From Haplomitrium mnioides (Eukaryota > Marchantiophyta > Haplomitriopsida > Calobryales), in the NCBI GenBank assembly GCA_049999725.1, contig JBNGIS010020332.1, positions 1-30,408 on the forward strand: 30,408 nt of DNA. The letters run 5' to 3'. Positions 1 to 8,957 of this stretch are shown here, in pieces. Within the stretch, counting starts at the first letter, position 1, and each line of letters begins with the position of its first letter. The position numbers and the translations under genes are program-made. The notes beneath the pieces are model-generated. The model was given only the letters and a program-made list of their open reading frames with translations. It had not been told where the DNA came from and made no database searches.

Positions 1-1430
1 GGTGGCAGCTTGAGGAGCAGCTGCGGATGGAGACTTGCCTGCCTGAATATGCTGTGCAAGAGGAGTTGAAGTAGCTGCTTCTTCGGTACCTCACACCTGT
101 GGCGGTCTACTCCTGATGTTCCATCTTACAGAGGGCCTCTCCACCAATTTCTCCTTGTTTCGGATGGTGGGCTTGGGAGTCTTGGAGCAAAGAAGGGGCT
201 CTCCTAGTGTAGCGGTGTGTCACCTTCCTCCATTCTCCATCCAATTATGATGAAGGGGAAACAGACTGGTCTGCAGAGTTGGAAGAAATGTGAGGAGCAT
301 CAGATGGTAAACTAAACCTATCCTCCACCAGGGTTCCTGTCTGTCCCTTGGAGGGGATATCCGACGGGAGGAAAGGAGGGGAACTATTGCAATTGGCATC
401 CTCTTCGGGATTGGAAGATTGTGTCTGTTGCGATTCATCCTTCCCATGACACTTGACTTTGCTCCCTGGTGTTGCCAGCATCTCTGTGCATCTTGAGGCT
501 TGTGCTAGGGGAAGTACTGATTGAAACTTCATCATAGAGGGTGCTGCTGGGGTTGAAGTCCCAGGCCAGCCCTCAATAGCCCTGGAGGGACCTCCAGCCC
601 CTTTTGCTGGAGAGGTGCTCAAGGTGGCTTGGGTTGTCATGACCATCTTAGCCTTCCCTTTGTCTCTAAGGATATCTCCCTTTCCTTGCTTGGACCAGCT
701 GGGGATGTGGCCCAAGGGACAGTCTCTGATGAAGTGGTTGAGGCTGTGACACCCAAGACATCTTAGAGGGATGCCGTCATATTCCACTTCTTGGAGGAAT
801 TGCTTGCCCCCAGGCCCTTTGAGTCCAGTTATGGTCACCACTCCCTCAGATGTGTCCAGTTCCACACAGAACTTGACATGCATTTCTCTCGCAAAAGGGG
901 GAATAGCCACCACCTTGCCAAAACTCTCTGCCACCCTCGAAATCTGATTGCGGAATTTCTCCGGGAAGAAAGGGAGAGTGATCCATTCAGGAGCTGCTCT
1001 CTTTGCTTCTTAGATGAGATCAAATAAAGGTCCCCGGTCCTGAATGGAGCACATCTTTTTCTTCAGGAGGAATGGTCCCCTGGCCAGAAGTTTCAACCTG
1101 GATTGCTCATTTTGGGTTTTGATCAGGAAGAAGCCTTTACCGAGTGTTCTCAGAATTGAGGCTGAGATGTTGAGGGCTCGACAGATTTTGTTCAGCCGTT
1201 CTTTGAGCTCCTTCAGCCTTGTAAAGAAACCCGGAAACCTACTGACCAGGAGAGACTTGCCCAGCTCTCGGGAGGTAGCCTCTGTCAAACTGTCATCCAA
1301 CTCGATGTCTCAATTTAGAAGAGTTTTTTTCCACCTTGAGGGTCCTGGTTGGGAAGCCAGACTAGGCGCACGCTGAGGGTTTCCTGTTTTCTCCGCCACA
1401 TCTACACCAGAAGGAGATCCTTTCTCCCAA
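1..1430 (-). pseudogene. LINE ORF1 (DUF4283/CCHC type) pseudogene
   Basis: Degenerate minus-strand reading frame of a plant L1-type LINE ORF1, the RNA-binding protein that coats LINE RNA. Two blocks remain. 1010-1300 encodes a DUF4283-like segment (RFPGFFTRLKEL, LGKGFFLIKT). 245-934 encodes the following segment, ending in a CCHC knuckle (CLGCHSLNHFIRDCP, CX2CX4HX4C). The same blocks occur in order in the intact ORF1 at 8958-10505 (RFRSFFPGLKEI, LGKGFFLVST, CFLCRSTDHLAGDCP). A frameshift lies between the blocks near 1010, and a stop interrupts the N-terminal part near 1310. Below 245 the frame is lost. The element runs off the left window edge. Family assignment is firm; exact ends are not. 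Confidence 0.75.
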
Positions 1431-1921
1431 GCCCCTGAAGTGGTTATAATGATAGGACAAAAGAGAGGTTTGATACCAAAGCCAATGCAGCTTGATGCTA
1501 GTGTCAGAACACTGCCCTTCCGCTCTCAAAGGAGAACTTCCTTCAATTTCCTACCACTGGACAGCATTACCCCTAAGCATCCACCCCTTGCCTCCCATTT
1601 CCACTCCCTCCATTCCTTCAACTGGAGCCTTTTCACCCTTTCTCTGTTCCTTTGACGAGAGCCAGGTCTCCACGGGGTAACCTTCTACATGGTTACAAAG
1701 AGTTCTCCAGCAGCCCACCTCCCCATCAGCAAAGCCTTTTGCATATTTTGGCTGCTAACTGTGCCTGCTCTCATTGTGTTCCTTTCTTAGTTCCTTGTTG
1801 TGGTCGTGTGGTCATGTGGTCACAGCTAATGTTGATATTCTTAATAGACCTATTCTTATAGACTTGTTTTCTCGTGCACGAGAATTAGATGGGCTTGTCT
1901 CTCTAAACTTTCTTTTCTTAG
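1431..1921. other. No recognisable feature
   Basis: No open frame with family resemblance, no repeat shared with the rest of the window. It may include the 5' leader of the minus-strand LINE that ends near 1430, or intron sequence of the host gene. Confidence 0.4.
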
Positions 1922-2163
1922 AGCTATAGAACAAGGCCTACAGAAGTCTGCTAACTGCTTAGAAGAGTTTTTTGCAGTACGAGGTATTATGCAATGCTGG
2001 CTGTTTAAAGTGGTTGAGATTGTGAAAGCTAAGTTCGAGTACTTGCCTCTTCAGGGGTCTGCTACTTCTTCATATCCCTTGACTTGTTTAGACCTGAAAG
2101 CCTTAAGAACTTCTGGAAACAATTTGTTATTACATACATGTCGCAAGCTGGTGCATGAGAGTT
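1922..2163 (+). other. Unexplained open stretch behind a good splice acceptor
   Basis: A pyrimidine tract followed by AG at 1920-1921 resembles a 3' splice site. From there one frame stays open for about 80 codons, running slightly into the R-element at 2140. The predicted peptide (for example AIEQGLQKSANCLEEFF) is not one I recognise, and it does not match the HEAT gene block expected upstream of the exon at 3215. It could be a relic exon or chance. Confidence 0.2.
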
Positions 2164-2500
2164 GACAGATTTTGATTAGTTTGGATTCTTGGTGGAGTGC
2201 TAGGCATCATCATGACTGAGTTTTCCCGTTACTTCTGGAAAGTGGCAGAAACTCGGTACGAAGATTGATCAGGACCTGCTGTCGGGAACTGACGAAACCA
2301 GCAGGAAGTTATGGCAGCTTGTCACTGCCACACATGATGAGGCTGAATAGTCTGAAACTTTGTGTCTGACACCACAATGTGAAGGCTGCACTCTATGTGT
2401 TGCGCAGTTGTGATGTGTGTAGGTTTTTCCTAGTTTTGATATTATTGCAGCTTCCATTTAATTTTTTTATGGTTAGTTTTTCTCTCCACATCTTCGTGAC
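2140..2500 (+). repeat. R-element copy 1 (hairpin-rich dispersed repeat)
   Basis: Near full-length copy of a ~355-bp repeat that recurs at 2982, 4910, 19721, 22948 and 23199, all on the + strand. It starts at GTCGCAAGCTG and ends after GGTTAG...CTCTCCACA. It carries successive stem-loops: ACTGAGTTT pairing with AAACTC(A/G)GT, CCTGCTG pairing with CAGCAGG, GGCAG pairing with CTGCC, and CTTTGTG pairing with a diverged CACA(A)AG. No coding frame, no A-tail and no obvious Pol III A/B boxes. No target-site duplication is clear for this copy. It lies in the intron upstream of the exon at 3215. Confidence 0.8.
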
Positions 2501-2981
2501 TGTATAGATTTTATAACATTTAACTTGTCAGTGGTTTAATTTGTTGCGAGTTTTTGCATTTTGATTGGAATTTTTGCTTCCTGGTCAAAATCTGTGGGTG
2601 ATTTAAATCTAGAGGCAGCTTGTACAACTGAATGAGTGCAATAAACTGTACACTGAGAGAAGCCCATTTTCAGGAAAGGCAAATGAAGTTTATTTATAAT
2701 TTCAATTGAGTGCAGACCATGACTAAGGGCATTTTGGTTGAAAGATTGCATATGAAGTCAATGTAAGCATGAAGATACTGTAGAAAGCAGGAGCTTAAGG
2801 CATAATCCAGAAACGTTGTAGCTCAGTATTCACTCCAATCACACTAATAGCACTGAGTTTCTGCCATATGATGCGCTAGCCGACCTACCTTCAGTGATCC
2901 TATATGCGCAGAATGAATGAACACAATAATAAGCTGGCCGCTATCACATGGCATGCACAAGGGAGGATTGCTGATATTTGA
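2501..2981. other. Intron sequence with a short inverted R-element fragment
   Basis: AT-rich non-coding DNA between two R-element copies. At 2851-2881 a short minus-strand stretch resembles the R-element around its first hairpin (GGCAGAAACTCAGT and GCATCAT), with an internal deletion. Nothing else recognised. Confidence 0.4.
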
Positions 2982-3158
2982 AAGTTGTGGCAGCTTGTCA
3001 CTGCTACACATGATGAGGCTGATTAATCTGAAATTTTGTGTCTGACACTACATTGTGAAGGTTGTGATGTGTGTAGGTTTGTCCTAGACTATTGCAACTT
3101 CCATTTATTTGTATTTGTGTTTGTGATTAGTAGTTTTACTCTCCACATCTTTATGGCT
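2982..3158 (+). repeat. R-element copy 2, 5'-truncated
   Basis: Retains the 3' half of the R-element from the GTGGCAG/CTGCTAC hairpin to the CTCTCCACA tail, with an internal deletion after the GTGAAGG stretch. It ends about 55 bp before the exon at 3215, so it sits close to that exon's splice acceptor. Confidence 0.75.
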
Positions 3159-3214
3159 GTATTCTGGTGACATGTTTTTCCTTATAAGTGCTGGCATGCC
3201 TTGTTTGGCCACAG

Positions 3215-3318
3215 GTGCGTCTGGCAACTGCAGAAGCACTGGGGCAGATGGTTGTGTTCATTAGCAGGCCTCAACTGAAATCAGCCTTACCAAGGCTCCT
3301 CCCATCCATATTGGGATC
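3215..3318 (+). CDS. SGR6: HEAT-repeat protein (SHOOT GRAVITROPISM6/MROH1-like), exon A
   Basis: Internal exon bounded by acceptor CCACAG (to 3214) and donor GTATGT (3319). It encodes [13 protein letters not shown]...[16 protein letters not shown], a HEAT-repeat helix pair. From memory of the plant SGR6 / metazoan MROH1 family, the blocks EALGQMV and LKSALPRL are conserved. It starts in phase 0 and ends with two bases of a codon, which the first base of the exon at 3629 completes. SGR6 is a large all-HEAT protein implicated in shoot gravitropism through vacuolar-membrane dynamics. The exon covers roughly the end of the first quarter of that protein. The upstream exon that should precede it was not found in this window. 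Confidence 0.72.
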
Positions 3319-3628
3319 GTATGTGTTTTCTTGTACATAAATCATCCTGGCAACATGCTGTAACTTCTATTTTTAGAATCAATTGATCGTAAGTCATGTA
3401 TAACAAAATTATACTGTGCAGGCGACCACCAAGATTTATGGTGTTAGCAATTGTCACACATGTTGAATATGTGCTTTTACGTAGACAACAATGTATTCTC
3501 ATATAATAATAGCACAGACACTCATGTGGCCCTGCATCGCATATCAAACATGTGTTACAATTGGTGGCTATCTAAATTTTCTCTACCTCATTTCCATCAA
3601 TTATTGCTGTTGTTATGTTGTATATCAG

Positions 3629-3731
3629 GTACAGAAAGCAGAAGGAAAATCTGTTGCCAATCACTCGTAGCTTACACATGATTCTTAACACTGTTCTGGT
3701 GACTGGCATAGCACCAATGATTGATTATGTG
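3629..3731 (+). CDS. SGR6: SGR6/MROH1-like HEAT-repeat protein, exon B
   Basis: Acceptor TATATCAG (to 3628) and donor GTATGT (3732). It adds one base to the split serine codon from exon A, then 34 codons beginning YRKQKENLLPITRSLHMIL and ending MIDYV, phase 0. In the family as I recall it, this segment (Y-K-x-x-x-E/D ... SLHNLL ... LLDF) follows exon A's block directly. A 310-bp intron separates A and B. The following intron is 15,877 bp and full of retrotransposons. The frame is open, which argues for a live gene. Confidence 0.72.
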
Positions 3732-4301
3732 GTATGTGTCTCCCTGGTGTGTGTTTATGAAGATTCACTGAATAAGGAGTTCTCTAGTAATGAACCACAG
3801 TAGCTATATTCTAAATCTGAATTTATAGCATGTTGGTTTTCACAATCTATGTCCAATTCTGCTCAACTGAATGTAATTTTCTGACTATGTAAAGAAGCTG
3901 GTGCAGGAAAACGAAAAAAAATGATTTCAGTAACCTGTATCTAGCTAGGACTGCACTCTTGTTGGTGTAAGGCAAGTGTTCCTCTTTTTGAGTTTTTGAA
4001 TCAATGGTGCCTGACATGCTCTGTGCACTTTGTCTTCATCACTGGTTTTCCTTTCTAATTTACCTTGAATGAGGTGTCTATAAAGGATTTCTCTGAGCTG
4101 AAATCTCACTGAAATTGCTGATAGGCAATGCATATGAGTACCACTCAGGGAACTAACTTGGTAAGCTTTTGTTTGTTTCTTCAAGTCTTCATAACCTGCA
4201 TGTGTAGCAAATAGCAGATAGAAGCTAGCATCTGGGCAGGATACTTCACTGTATTATTTTCCAAGTCTTGGGGATTAGGATGGGTAGGTAGTTGCGTATT
4301 G

Positions 4302-4492
4302 TGTTGCTGAGGATGTATTTTAGTTTGTGTGGCTACAGAGGTTAGCCTTGTGAGTATAGAAAGGACTGAGGGGCACTCACCCAACACACTCGCTTGCTTG
4401 GTGTACAAATACTTTTGTTATAAAGTATATGAGAAGAAGCTGACAGTATCAGCCTTCAGAATTCTCAGCTACAGCTCTTTGATTTATCAACA
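4302..4492 (+). repeat. Short LTR of a further copia-type element (Copia-0)
   Basis: Starts TGTTGCTG and ends ATCAACA, immediately followed by a tRNA-Met primer-binding site. A TATA-like stretch (TATAAAGTATATG) lies near 4420. The left boundary is inferred from the TG...CA inverted ends, not from a second LTR, and could be wrong. About 190 bp of leader-like DNA follows up to 4692, where Copia-1 begins; no gag of this element is present. Confidence 0.5.
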
Positions 4493-4504
4493 TGGTATCA
4501 GAGC
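4493..4504 (+). promoter_or_regulatory. Primer-binding site of Copia-0 (tRNA-iMet 3' end)
   Basis: TGGTATCAGAGC directly follows the LTR end CAACA. This is the standard plant copia primer site, complementary to the 3' acceptor end of initiator tRNA-Met. Confidence 0.8.
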
Positions 4505-4692
4505 AGGTTCATGAATAGAGAAATTGTTCATGAAAAAGAGAAAGTGTCTGTTGGAAATTGAGTCGATCTCCAGCAAAAATGAAAATCGATTTAGTGCTTC
4601 TTCAAAGCTGACCCCTGGCTACTTGGGATTCTGAGTACTGGTCGCACAAACTTGATTTCTGCTGATTCGTGATCCTGACTCCTGTGGAATCG
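4505..4692 (+). other. Leader remnant between Copia-0 and Copia-1
   Basis: Non-coding DNA between the primer site of one element and the 5' LTR of the next. No gag start recognised. The five bases before 4693 do not match those after 12060. Confidence 0.4.
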
Positions 4693-5177
4693 TGTTGAGA
4701 ATTCAAGCTCTCTTAAGTTATCTAGTGAATTAAGACTAGGATAGTCTAAATTCAGATAAGACAAAATAGTATTTTGTCCTATCCTCTTTTTTGGTCTTAT
4801 TATACTGTGTCTTCTTGTGTTGACTTTTGTTTTGTCCTGTAGTGCCAGCCCTAAATAGACTGAACCTAGGTATTTGTGTATATAAGGGAGAGAGGGGGCT
4901 ATTGCCCATGTCGCAAGCTGATGCTTGAGAGTTGACAGATTTTGATTAGTTGGANNNNNNNNNNAATTGTTTTTGTGGTTAGTTTTGCTCTCCACAACTT
5001 CATAACTAATAAAATAATAAGGGAGAGAGGGGGCTATTGCCCATTCATTCTGTGCTTCCCCATTCTTGTTGAGGATCTCCCATGCTCCTCCCCACTGTAT
5101 GCTTGATGCAGTTGTTAATAGAGTGCTGCTAGCACTGGTATATTGGCTCCATATTACTCTCTTTAATTTTTGTAACA
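4693..5177 (+). repeat. Copia-1 5' LTR, interrupted by an R-element
   Basis: About 350 bp once the 107-bp insert and its 28-bp duplication are discounted, matching the 352-bp 3' LTR. A TATA box (TATATAAG) is at 4879-4886. The insertion falls immediately after it, where transcription should start. Imperfect inverted segments with CAAAATA...TATTTTG pairing lie near 4760. Confidence 0.9.
4910..5016 (+). mobile_element. R-element copy 3 inserted in the LTR, with 28-bp target-site duplication
   Basis: The insert starts GTCGCAAGCTGATG and ends CATAACTAATAAAAT. Its middle is replaced by a 10-base N run (4955-4964), so true length is unknown and could be ~355 bp. It is flanked by a perfect 28-bp direct repeat at 4882-4909 and 5017-5044. 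The 3' LTR has a single copy at the same place, which is the empty site. This shows that the R-element is a discrete mobile unit and defines its ends. No A-tail is present. Confidence 0.88.
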
Positions 5178-5189
5178 TGGTATCAGAGC
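5178..5189 (+). promoter_or_regulatory. Copia-1 primer-binding site (tRNA-iMet 3' end)
   Basis: TGGTATCAGAGC directly abuts the LTR end. It pairs with the acceptor end of initiator tRNA-Met and primes minus-strand synthesis. Confidence 0.9.
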
Positions 5190-5558
5190 TCGGTTCATAA
5201 AGAGAGAGAGACAGGCGCCTGTTTTTCTGGTGATTCGACCTTCAGACATCTGAAGCAGTTTCGATTTTGATTATTGAGCAAGGGTCTTAAAGGAAGACAG
5301 AATTGGTTCATGATTTTGGGTGCTTCTTCATGCAGCAAAGGTTCTGCAAGTTGTGGTTTTCATCTGCATCAATTAGATCTGGTCCTATTTCGAAGTTAGT
5401 CACAAGAAGTGACACGAATTTCCTGCAGTATTGATCTGATTTGAGTGCTCTACTTCGAATTTGGTCACAAAAGGTGACAGAAATCCCCTAAGAGTGCCAG
5501 ATTGCTGTGCTGGGAGCACATTGCTTGTTTGGACACACTTGATTTGCAGGATTGAGAG

Positions 5559-6194
5559 ATGGCAGATGGAATTTCTCAGATTGTGACTGAGAAATTGAAT
5601 GAGAGGAACTACACTGTTTGGTCTGTAAGGATGACCAATTTTATTAAGAGCAAAAGGCTCTGGAGGTTCATTACCGATGATGTAATAGAACCTGTATTGG
5701 GATCACTCCCATCAGAAGAAAAACTGCAAGAGTATGAGACATATCATGAGAACGTGCACAAGTTGTTATATTGGCTGACCATAAGTGTCGATGACAAGAT
5801 GATGGGATACATATCTACATCAAAGACACCCAAGGAAGGTTGGGACATCCTGAAGAACAGATACGCTGTTTCTTCAGAAGCATGGAAATTAGCACTGCAA
5901 ATGGAGTTTATCAATTTGAAAAAGGAGAAGCTAAATGTGAATGCTTATGCCTTGAGGATCAAGTCCCTAGCTGAGCAATTGGCAAGTGTGGGAGAAGAAG
6001 TGAAGGAAAGCATCATGGTAGCAGTTTTCTTGAACGGTTTGGGCAATGAGTTCAAACAGTTCAAAACCTCCATAAGAACAAGGGAGGGTGCTACATCTTT
6101 TTCACAACTCAATACCATGCTGGTTGCAGAGGAGCTTGACCTTGGTGGAGGAGCATCAAACAGTCAAGGTAACCAGGAACAAGCATTCTACTGA
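5559..6194 (+). pseudogene. Copia-1 Gag, truncated
   Basis: 211-codon frame beginning MADGISQIVTEKLNERNY, a DUF4219/UBN2-type plant copia Gag N-terminus (capsid-like protein that packages element RNA). It contains the usual tryptophan-rich block (NYTVWSVRM). The CCHC zinc knuckle normally near residues 230-260 is absent. At about 6180 the sequence jumps to the integrase leader in another frame. The start was chosen as the first ATG before the conserved block, 370 bp after the primer site. Confidence 0.88.
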
Positions 6195-7119
6195 TATTAA
6201 GATATGGCACAAAAGAATCGGCCATGTCAACATGCAGAAGTTGAGAGAGATGCAAAAGTCAGGGATTGTCAATGGACTGCCCAGGTTCAAAGTTGAAAGC
6301 ATGGACAAAGTATGTGAAGCCTGCCAGTTTGGTAAGCAGGCAAGGAAGCCATTTCCTCATAATGGATATGTGGCAAGGAAGCCACTAGAGTTGGTACACT
6401 CAGATGTGTGGGGTCCTACAAAAACAGGATCTCTTGGAGGATGCACACATTATGTTACCTTTTTTGATGATTATTCACGGAAACTGTGGATATATTTTAT
6501 GAAACATAAGAGTGAAGTGCTTGATCACTTCAAACGTTTTCGAGCTATGGTGGAAAAGGAAAAAGGGCCGTCGGTAAAATGTTTAAGATCAGATGGAGGT
6601 GCGGAGTATTTCTCCACGGAATTCATTAACTATCTGCAGACAGAAGGTATCAGGAGACGTGCAGATATACACCTCAGCAGAATGGGGTAGCTGAAAGGAA
6701 GAACAGGCATGTTGCAGAAGTAGCACGTGCCATGATAAATGAGAAGAATATGCCTCATTCCTATTGGGCAGAGGCAGTATCAACAGCGGTCTATATAATG
6801 AATCGTACTTCTACTGCAGGTGTTCATGGGATGACACCAGAAGAGAGGTTTACAGGGAGATGCCCAAGTGTGTCACACCTGAAAGTGTTTGGCTGCATAG
6901 CATATGTTCATGTCCCAGCAGAAACACGGAGCAAGCTGGATCCAAAAGCAGAAAAATGTATTTTCATTGGATACTCCAATGAACAGAAAGGCTACAGGTG
7001 CTACAATCCTACTACACGTACAATGAGGGTAAGTAGAGATGTGGTATTTGATGAATTAAGCACTTGGTATTGTCCTAAAGTGGACATTGTTATAGAGGAT
7101 CCAAAATGGAAGCAAGTTG
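6195..7119 (+). pseudogene. Copia-1 integrase, frameshifted
   Basis: Begins within the pre-integrase zinc finger (WHKRIGHVNMQKL ... CEACQFGKQ, an HHCC-type module), then the catalytic core with HSDVWGP (first Asp) and LRSDGGAEY (second Asp). A frameshift near 6655 breaks the frame before QQNGVAERKN, which carries the catalytic Glu and is read in the frame that continues as MINEKNMPHSYWAEAV. The C-terminal GCIAYVHVP and FIGYSNEQKGYR blocks follow. Protease is missing from the junction upstream. Integrase would insert the cDNA; this copy cannot make a continuous protein. Confidence 0.88.
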
Positions 7120-7235
7120 GTTGTTGGTTGTTGGTTTTTGCCGCTCGGCCTGATTGCTGGCCGCGGTTGTATCCTTGGTGCTTGAAAGTAAATAAAGTTG
7201 CTTGCTTTCGGTCAAAAAAAAAAACAAAACAAAAG
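7120..7235 (+). mobile_element. 116-bp A-tailed SINE-like insert (LINE 3' tail) in Copia-1
   Basis: Matches the 3' end of the LINE at 17197-18520 (GCCGCTCGGCCTGATTGCTGG ... AATAAAGTTG ... CGGTC) followed by an A-rich tail. Perfect 12-bp target-site duplication GGAAGCAAGTTG at 7108-7119 and 7236-7247. Removing the insert and one duplication restores the Copia-1 frame across this point. Confidence 0.92.
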
Positions 7236-8268
7236 GGAAGCAAGTTGTGACAGAAGAGAGTAAACAACCACAAGGGTTGAACAGTCCACAAAGTGGAAGC
7301 AGCAGCAACAACATTCCATGGCAAGATAGGTTGCGCAGGAATCTGGAGCTACAAGCTTCAACAAGTGGAGTTGGTACAGGAATAACAATTGAAAACTCTG
7401 ATGGGAGAGGCAACAACATCAAGCCAGAGAGTTTGGAGGAAGAACTGGGTGTTTCTACACCAGTTCAAAGACAGAGTGAACAGCAAGTGCGCAGAACTGA
7501 AAGGGTGAAGTACCCTATTGAGAGATTAGGAATTTCAGGATTCTGTGCATTACATCATGCATATATGGTGCAGTTTGTTACAGAGAAAGAACCTGTGACC
7601 TTTGATGAAGCTGTTGGAGATGAAAGGTGGGAATCTGCTATGATAGAAGAGATGGAAGCTCTTCATAAGAACCAAACATGGGAGTTGAGTTCTTTACCTG
7701 CAGGAAAAAAAACTATTGGATGCAATTGGGTCCATAAGCCTTAGAGACGTGAAGATGGCAGGATAAGCAGATTCAAGGCGTGATTGGTGGCCAAAGGTTA
7801 TGCACAAACCCAAGGTATAGATTATGAGGAGACATTCAGTCCTGTGGCCAGGATGGCAACAGTGAGAGCAGCCATTGCACTGGCTGCAACAAAGCAATGG
7901 TCATTACATCAAATGGATGTAAAGAATGCATTTCTGCATGGAGAATTGGAAGAAGAGGTCTATATGACACAGCCACAAGGGTTTGTCGATTTGGAGAATC
8001 CAAGGCAAGTATGCAAGCTGAAGAAGGCTTTGTATGGATTAAAGCAAGCGCCTAGAGCATGGTCTACCAAGATAGGAGAATATCTTGTGACAGTGGGGTT
8101 CAAGGTTTCTGATGCAGACTATTCGATGTACATCAGAAGAACAGAGAAAGGTACCATGCTGATACTCATTTATGTGGATGATCTTATAATGACTGGAGAT
8201 AGCATGCAGGACATAACAGAGGTGAAGCTGTTACTGCATCAGAAATTTGAGATGAAAGATCTTGGAGA
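7236..8268 (+). pseudogene. Copia-1 reverse transcriptase, 5' part
   Basis: Contains the copia RT opening (NQTWELSSLPAGKKTIGCNW), LVAKGYAQTQGIDYEETFSP, QMDVKNAFLHGEL with the first catalytic Asp, the LYGLKQAPRAW block, and the catalytic YVDD at 8171-8182. Two stops interrupt it: a TAG near 7742, after VHKP, and a TGA near 7782, just before LVAKGY. The latter looks like a CGA-to-TGA change typical of methyl-cytosine decay. It is cut after KDLGE by the LINE at 8269. Confidence 0.9.
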
Positions 8269-8957
8269 AACATTTGATGGACACATTTGATGGACGTTGA
8301 TGGTTCTCATCGATTGAAGATGATCAGTTTGACACCCGCAGCTCCTGATTTGTGATAGAACTCTCGCGGAAAAAAAAAAAAAAAAAATCGCTGGAGTTTG
8401 CTCGTGATGAGTTCGTGACTACGGGCATGTCGGGCTGGGAGTGTCCATTTTCCTGCACGCAATGGTTTTTCCTGCTCGTCGTCATTTTTTCCTGCTCACG
8501 ATGGGTCCTTTAAGCAGGAGTATGCTGGAGTTCGCGAGAGGGTGGGCTTCGCAGGAGAAAAAGGCCCGTTTATGGTTTCTTGCTCGTGGCCCAGTGTCAT
8601 GCTCGTGATGGTTCGTTAGTGCTGGCGTCGTGTGACGAAGTAGCGCCGCCGGATCTCGAGCGGCCACTTTCTGGAACTCTAACGCAAGCAAGAGGGAACC
8701 TGGGGAGGCTGCCATCGCGACTTNNNNNNNNNNNNNNNNNNNNNNNNNNNNNNNNNNNNNNNNNNNNNNNNNNNNNNNNNNNNNNNNNNNNNNNNNNNNN
8801 NNNNNNNNNNNNNNNNNNNNNNNATCACGACACAGGATCGCTGGGAGTGTCCGTTTTTCCTGCAAACGATGGCTGGAGTTCCTTAAAGCTGGTGTTCGCT
8901 AGAGGGTTCACTTCGCAGGAGAAGACCGTCGCTGGAGAGAGTAAGAACGATAGCAGG

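Noticed and set aside
4591-5178. A 195-codon minus-strand frame.
   Set aside because: It runs antisense across the Copia-1 LTR and the N gap and has no protein similarity.
8580-8957. A longer N-terminus for the LINE ORF1 starting at 8580.
   Set aside because: This part reads through a 100-base N gap and a tandemly repetitive leader; the frame there is not evidence of protein.
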